Shown in pieces: positions 32,380-34,337 of a stretch of 34,337 nucleotides of DNA. The notes under the pieces are model-generated. The model made no database searches. It had not been told where the DNA came from and saw only the letters and a list, made by a program, of their open reading frames with translations. Source of the stretch: an uncultured Gammaproteobacteria bacterium (GTDB taxonomy: Bacteria; Pseudomonadota; Gammaproteobacteria; Pseudomonadales; Pseudohongiellaceae). The stretch lies in the NCBI GenBank assembly GCA_913058135.1, contig CAJXPR010000028.1:1-34337 (forward strand). The letters are read 5' to 3'. The translations under genes were made by a program, and so were the position numbers. The stretch's first letter is position 1; the number at the start of each line of letters is the position of its first letter.

Positions 32380-34290
32380 ATGAGCAGCAGTAAGCCATCC
32401 GTAGTCACACTTGCAGACGCCAGTCCCCTCCCCGAATCGTCAGGTTGCCCGGCTGTTGCGGCGGACATTGACCTGGGTGACAGCAAGTATTACCTGAACC
32501 GGGAATTGAGTTATATGCAGTTCAACCTGCGCGTGTTGGAGCAGGCTAAAAACCAGCAGCACCCGTTGCTGGAACGATTGATGTTTTTGCTTATCTTCAG
32601 CTCCAACCTTGACGAATTTTACGAAATACGGGTGTCCGGCCTGAAGAAGCAGCTGGGCTTCGGCCGGCAGCGCCCAGGGGCTGATGGCCAGTACCCTCAG
32701 GAAGTTTTGAGCGAGCTGCACCAGCAAGTGAGGCTGGCCCTGCAGGAACAGTACCGCATACTCAATGAAGAGTTGCTGCCAGCGATGGCAGAACAGGATA
32801 TCCGCTTTCTGTACCGCCACGAATGGGACGACAGCCTGGTAGCCTGGACACAGGATTATTTTCGCAACGAAGTGCTTCCTGTTATCAGCCCGCTAGGTCT
32901 GGATCCGGCGCACCCCTTTCCTCGCCTGGTTAACAAAAGTCTGAATTTTATTCTGTCACTGGAAGGCAAGGACGCATTCGGTCGTGACAGCGGACTGGCC
33001 ATCGTTCCTGCACCCAGAGCCTTGCCACGGCTGATTAAAATCCCTACACATATCATTCCGGAAGGCGACAATTTCATTTTCCTGTCGTCGGTCATTCACG
33101 CTCATGTTGAGGAGTTTTTCCCCGGCATGCGGGTCAAGGAGTGCCACCAGTTTCGGGTGACCCGCAATTCCGATCTGGAAATGAGCAATGTCGAGGTTGA
33201 GGATGTTGCCAGTGCCCTGCAGGGGGAACTGCACCTGCGCCGCTTCGGCGCGGCTGCCAAACTGGAGGTGGGCGCCGGGTGCCCTCCTGAATTGACCGAT
33301 TTTTTACTCGAGCGTTTCAATTTGACGGAAGAAGAGTTGTTCCGCCTGGACGGTCCGGTCAATCTGCAGCGCCTGATGGCACTAACCGCCATGGTCAACC
33401 GGCCGGAATTGCGCTTTCCGCCATTCTCACCGGGAACGCCCCCTGCACTGGAAGAGGGTAATTGCATCTTTACCGCAGTGACCCGAGAGGACCAGTTGCT
33501 GCTGCACCCCTTTCAGTCCTTCATCCCGATCATTGACTGGGCGCGCCAGGCGGCAAAAGACCCCGGCGTGATTTCCATCAAACAGACTTTGTACCGTACC
33601 AATGAATCCTCAGAGTTGGTCGAGGCACTGGCAGAAGCCGCCCGTAATGGCAAGGAAGTGACGGTTGTCATTGAATTGCGGGCACGTTTTGACGAAGAGG
33701 AGAATATCCAGTTCGCCAGCATTCTTCAGGAAGCCGGCGCAGTGGTCGTGTACGGCGTCATGGGATACAAGACACACGCCAAAATGTTGCTGATTGTACG
33801 CCGGGAAAATGGCCGTCTGAAACGCTATGCCCATATGGGAACCGGTAACTATCACCGCAAAAACTCTCTGCTTTACACCGACTACAGCCTGATGACCTGC
33901 GACGAGGTGGTGTGCTCGGACATCCACAAGGTGTTTCAGCAGATTACCGGCATGGGCAAGAAAATATCGCCGGAAGTAATACTGCACGCGCCGTTCCGGC
34001 TGATGAAAGGTCTGGTCCAACTGATCCAGCAGGAAAAGCAGGCAGCACTGGAAGGCAAACCGGCCCGGATAATTGCCAAAATAAACTCCCTCACTGATCC
34101 CACGATAATCCGCGAGTTATATTGCGCATCCCAGTCCGGGGTCAAAATTGACCTGATCGTGCGGGGTATTTGCTGCCTTAAGCCAGGCGTGCCCGGTGTG
34201 TCGGACAATATCCGCGTAGTTTCGGTGATCGGTCGGTTCCTGGAACACTCTCGTGTTTATTATTTCGCCAATAGCACCACATCCATGTAC
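32380..34290 (+). CDS. ppk1: polyphosphate kinase 1, 3' end missing
   Basis: Ppk1 polymerises ATP-derived phosphate into polyphosphate and can run in reverse. The frame begins YYLNRELSYMQFNLRVLEQA (head-group N domain) and contains GYKTHAKM with the autophosphorylated His466 (His435 in E. coli), TGNYHRKNSLLYTDYSL, and FLEHSRVYYF with the second catalytic His623 (His592 in E. coli). The ATG at 32380 has AAGG upstream and is preferred to a GTG at 32359. Genomic sequence stops at 34290 after 637 codons. E. coli Ppk has 688 residues, so about 75-80 residues of the C2 domain are missing because the contig ends, not because the gene is broken. The final LSLIHI of the open frame is adapter. A possible -10 (TAGAAT, 32345-32350) lies just upstream. 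Confidence 0.96.
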
Positions 34291-34337
34291 CTGTCTCTTA
34301 TACACATCTGACGCTGCCGACGATCTACTCTGTGTAG
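34291..34337. other. untrimmed Illumina Nextera adapter
   Basis: The sequence from 34291 to 34309 is exactly the 19-bp Tn5 mosaic end, CTGTCTCTTATACACATCT. It is followed by GACGCTGCCGACGA (34310-34323), the complement of the Nextera read-1 adapter. Then comes TCTACTCT (34324-34331), the complement of index AGAGTAGA (as I recall, i5 504 of the kit), and GTGTAG (34332-34337), the start of the complement of the P5 arm. It is not genomic. Confidence 0.98.

Noticed and set aside
34291-34311. C-terminal residues LSLIHI of the ppk1 open frame
   Set aside because: They are translated from the Tn5 mosaic end of the sequencing adapter, not from genomic DNA.

Overview
The window is a stretch of chromosome from a gammaproteobacterium. 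The evidence is the rplU-rpmA/ispB locus, a ubiquinone-based metabolism (IspB, UbiC, ETF-ubiquinone oxidoreductase), an OprF-type OmpA, an NfsA-type nitroreductase, MucD/DegQ, and a PhoB-PhoR-PhoU-Ppk phosphate block. The many acyl-CoA enzymes and a TonB-dependent receptor fit a free-living, probably marine, heterotroph. The genus cannot be fixed from sequence reading alone. There is no phage, insertion sequence, CRISPR array, rRNA or tRNA. The first gene (rpmA) is cut by the left edge. The last gene (ppk1) is cut at 34290, where genomic sequence ends and 47 bases of Illumina Nextera adapter begin, so the right edge is a contig end with untrimmed adapter.

Layout. 1-1800: ribosomal proteins L27 and L21 (minus) diverge from the polyprenyl diphosphate synthase gene ispB (plus), with a good sigma70-type promoter on each side. 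1850-7742: an AMP-forming acyl-CoA synthetase, a TPR/transglutaminase-like lipoprotein, ETF-ubiquinone oxidoreductase and a YfcH-type epimerase. 7907-10819: a TonB-dependent receptor converges on an unusual methyltransferase that carries a signal peptide. 10963-15690: a CaiB/BaiF CoA-transferase, NfsA, a class C beta-lactamase-like serine hydrolase and a Do-type protease with a strong terminator. 15900-18410: a membrane-bound ToxR/CadC-like regulator, whose start region is an 18-bp tandem repeat, converges on a COG2907-type FAD protein. 18535-23909: a minus-strand lipid/amino-acid block (acyl-CoA dehydrogenase, two SDRs, a zinc-independent MDR reductase, a class III aminotransferase). 23961-24217: a compact unit of promoter, 50-codon ORF and terminator just upstream of the aminotransferase. 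24373-27768: an exported TPR/TonB-C-like protein, a second CaiB/BaiF CoA-transferase and UbiC. 27920-34290: OmpA, PhoB, PhoR, PhoU and polyphosphate kinase, with clear Pho boxes before phoB and phoU.

How the genes fit together. The CoA ligase, two CoA-transferases, acyl-CoA dehydrogenase, SDRs and MDR reductase could activate and oxidise unusual acyl chains, and ETF-QO would pass the electrons to ubiquinone. The substrate is unknown. PhoB/PhoR sense phosphate limitation, PhoU restrains the system and Ppk1 stores phosphate as polyphosphate.

The most interesting non-standard signals are the leader-like unit at 23961-24217, the reiterated ribosome-binding/start modules at 15888-15986, the apparently exported SAM methyltransferase, the stand-alone Pho box for phoU, and a perfect 16-bp hairpin at 18448-18484 without a U-tract. 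No convincing wholly new multigene system is visible.
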